Positions 20,122-22,136 of a DNA stretch of 22,136 bases are shown here, piece after piece. Under the pieces are notes generated by a model. It ran no database searches. It was not told the origin of the DNA and worked only from the letters and a program-made list of their open reading frames with translations. Each line of letters opens with the position of its first letter. The first letter of the stretch is position 1. Source of the DNA: a virus; the IMG/VR virus record IMGVR_UViG_3300042566_000619, positions 1 to 22,136 of that record. The stretch is one strand, 5' to 3'. Position numbers and translations under genes: made by a program.

Positions 20122-22043
20122 GTTACCTGACCGATGCTGAGAAAGCAAAACGCGAAGATTTAAAGCAGGCCTATATCCACGCCGTGAACAACGGCGAGGA
20201 TGTGGCGGCTAGAGCCTACGCTGGCGCGATTAGCCGCATGGATGCTCAGGGTCAGCGACCCTTTGAAAACAAAACACTGAGCAACGTAGCTGATGCAGTT
20301 ACGTTACCCATTGGGCGACTTGCGACCGCTTTAGGTAAAAGCGGAAATGATCCCCTATATGAAACGTCAGCCAAGCGCCTCGAGACCATCGAGCGCCGCC
20401 ATGAAGATGCGGGCTGGGGTAACAAGTTGCTCACAGGTGTGCTTGATGCGCCACGTCAAATTTACGGCGGCATAAAGCACGGGCGCAACATGGCCAACGC
20501 TGGTATCGACCAGCTACTCGACAAGCCGCTGTCGTGGATAGGTTTAGGTGGCGATCAAATTAAAAGCCCGATGACGGGCAAGACGTATAACGAAACCCAA
20601 AGCGAAAAATTGCGACAAGGCGATGATTTCGTCCAAAACAATAGTTGGATGGCCAACGCCGGTCAGATGTTGGGCCAAGGCCGTGATGCAATCGCGGTGG
20701 GGCCCATCCGTGGTGCTGGGTTAGCCGCCAACACAGCGGTGCAGTCTGGGATAGCAGCGCTTCAGACTCCGGGCGATGGGTTAGATCGAGGTATCTCTGC
20801 CGCCTTCGCTGGCGGCGGTAACGTGCTTGGCGCGGGATTTTCGCGTGCACTATCTCACGCAGCGCTGCCCGTGCAAAACGTATCAGACGCAACACGGCGT
20901 TTGATAGCCGAGGGTATCTACCCCACACCGGGGGCCGCTAAGGGCGAGGGCATTTGGAAAAGCATCGAGGACAAGCTGACCTCTGTGCCATTTGTTGGCG
21001 ACTTCATTTCAGAAGGCAGGCGGCAAGCCATTCGTGAATTTAACGCCGCGGCACTTCGTCGCAGCAACACCGGCGTGCAAGGCATTGGCCAGCCCGCCGT
21101 GGGCCAGATCGACAGCGCCTTTGGTACGCGCTACGCCAACGCACAGGCCCCGCTCTCGTTCGATATGAACGACCCAGCGTTCCTTGCGTCCATGAGCGGT
21201 GCGCTTAGAAATAACTACGCCAACGGCAACGCGATCAACAATGTTACTGACAGCATTAACAACTTCAGGGTCTCGCACAATCACGCGCCTCTGAGATACG
21301 ACACGACACAGGGCTTTCATGTCCCGAACCCACCAGTGCCACTGATTGGTTCGGGTGCGAACCCCGCCTTTGTTGCTGGCGACTCGGTAACGGGCCTGCG
21401 CAACTATCTGCGCACAGAGGCTTCGGCTTACGCCAAATCAACCGATCCGCTCACGTCTAAAGCCGCCCCCGTGTTTCGCGATACGTTGCAGGCCATGGAC
21501 GATGGGCTAACAACCCAAGGGCATAACAGCCACTTGGATTTGGCTCGGTTCAACACAGTCAATTCAGACTACGCTGCCTACAAACCCGCACAGTTGGCCT
21601 CTATGTCGCCCACGGCGGCCAACAAGCGGGCTGGGGTGTTTACCCCCGGCGAGTACGCCTCGGCCATCCGTAGTAACTCGATCAAAAACAAAACTGAAGC
21701 GCAACTGCGCCGTGGCGCTTTGCCCGGTCAGTCTTTGTCAAACGATGCCAACGAGGTGCTGGGCAACATTTACAACGACTCGGGCTCGGCTGGTCGCATG
21801 GGGCTTAGTGCTCTGGCCCTTGGCGGTGGCACGCTTATGACTCCATGGACTATTCCGTTGATGGCGCACTCAGCGCTGACCGCGACACAAACGGGTCGCC
21901 GCTACGCGCTTGGCGCGTTGTACCCCCAAGCACAGCACCAGATCGCAGACGCGCTTCGTCACTCAGCACCTTATGCGGGGTTCGCTATGGGCCAAGGCAT
22001 GGGTTTCTGGGACCCGCGCTATTCACCAATTAAACCGGAGTAA
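20118..22043 (+). CDS. Putative internal virion / ejection protein (641 aa)
   Basis: I do not recognise an enzyme. The protein starts with a charged helix (LTDAEKAKREDLKQAYIHAV), followed by amphipathic and Gly/Ala-rich stretches (GPIRGAGLAANTAVQSGIAA, GISAAFAGGGNVLGAGF) that could insert in or cross a membrane, and a long C-terminal region ending in a hydrophobic segment (LSALALGGGTLMTPWTIPL). Size, Ala-rich helices and position between the M23 protein and the tail fibre match ejection proteins of podoviruses. Its ATG overlaps the upstream TGA; GGAG is 14 bases upstream, so coupling is likely. Confidence 0.62.
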   Translation: MSYLTDAEKAKREDLKQAYIHAVNNGEDVAARAYAGAISRMDAQGQRPFENKTLSNVADAVTLPIGRLATALGKSGNDPLYETSAKRLETIERRHEDAGWGNKLLTGVLDAPRQIYGGIKHGRNMANAGIDQLLDKPLSWIGLGGDQIKSPMTGKTYNETQSEKLRQGDDFVQNNSWMANAGQMLGQGRDAIAVGPIRGAGLAANTAVQSGIAALQTPGDGLDRGISAAFAGGGNVLGAGFSRALSHAALPVQNVSDATRRLIAEGIYPTPGAAKGEGIWKSIEDKLTSVPFVGDFISEGRRQAIREFNAAALRRSNTGVQGIGQPAVGQIDSAFGTRYANAQAPLSFDMNDPAFLASMSGALRNNYANGNAINNVTDSINNFRVSHNHAPLRYDTTQGFHVPNPPVPLIGSGANPAFVAGDSVTGLRNYLRTEASAYAKSTDPLTSKAAPVFRDTLQAMDDGLTTQGHNSHLDLARFNTVNSDYAAYKPAQLASMSPTAANKRAGVFTPGEYASAIRSNSIKNKTEAQLRRGALPGQSLSNDANEVLGNIYNDSGSAGRMGLSALALGGGTLMTPWTIPLMAHSALTATQTGRRYALGALYPQAQHQIADALRHSAPYAGFAMGQGMGFWDPRYSPIKPE

Positions 22044-22047
22044 CGAA

Positions 22048-22136
22048 ATGCCACGTAACGGATCAGGAATTTACACGCTGCCAGACAGTAATCCGGTAGC
22101 CACAGGCGAGGTGATTACCTCCGACTGGGCGAACGA
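22048..22136 (+). CDS. Tail fibre-type protein, 3' partial
   Basis: Only 29 codons are present: MPRNGSGIYTLPDSNPVATG followed by EVITSDWAN. This N-terminus is typical of phage tail fibre or appendage proteins that attach to the tail by a short conserved head domain (MxRNGSGxYxLPxGNPVxxG). GGAG stands at good spacing, 4 bp after the previous stop. The receptor-binding part lies outside the window. Confidence 0.72.
   Translation, partial: MPRNGSGIYTLPDSNPVATGEVITSDWAN

Overview
The window reads as an internal stretch of a tailed, probably podovirus-type (short-tailed) bacteriophage genome. The host is most likely a Gram-negative bacterium, but nothing in the DNA names it. The basis for this call is a complete rightward block of packaging and virion genes in P22-like order: terminase small and large subunits, portal, scaffold, major coat, head completion/adaptor, a stabilisation-type tail protein, internal virion or ejection proteins including a peptidoglycan peptidase, and the first codons of a tail fibre. 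No integrase, tape measure, tail sheath, tRNA or rRNA gene is visible.

Left end (1-973): the 3' part of a RepA-like hexameric helicase ATPase is followed by a non-coding stretch of about 220 bp. That stretch holds seven exact copies of TGTTGCA/TGCAACA in both orientations, a long bulged hairpin and two near-identical 18-bp palindromes. It lies where the rightward helicase gene meets a leftward gene block, and could be an origin, an operator cluster, a transcription barrier, or a combination.

Leftward block (974-about 4811): a compact minus-strand operon of mostly unrecognised genes. It encodes several very small proteins (39, 31 and 64 aa with membrane segments, plus a 54-aa soluble protein), a 461-aa cysteine-rich protein with degenerate repeats, a co-catalytic zinc exopeptidase and an 89-aa protein. 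Starts and stops overlap or nearly touch. Between the 64-aa and 89-aa genes is an extraordinary GC-rich repeat field of about 320 bp. A pair of 39-bp direct repeats (4837-4875, 4932-4970) sits just upstream of the block and is the best candidate control region.

Rightward structural block (5087-22136): terminase small subunit, a repeat-rich spacer, an 80-aa protein, a 21-bp tandem repeat, terminase large subunit, portal, a small zinc-ribbon protein, scaffold, a structured leader, and major coat protein. A 71-aa protein follows, bracketed by two intrinsic terminators, then a 198-aa protein, adaptor, stabilisation protein, GNAT acetyltransferase, a virion protein ending in an S74 self-cleaving chaperone domain, a 128-aa protein, an M23 peptidase virion protein with a strong internal ribosome binding site, a 641-aa putative ejection protein, and the start of a tail fibre. 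Tight spacing and ATGA overlaps point to coupled late expression.

The least explained parts are the leftward operon with its zinc peptidase and micro-membrane proteins, the repeat field inside it, the symmetric intergenic region beside the helicase gene, and the probable second product from inside the M23 gene.
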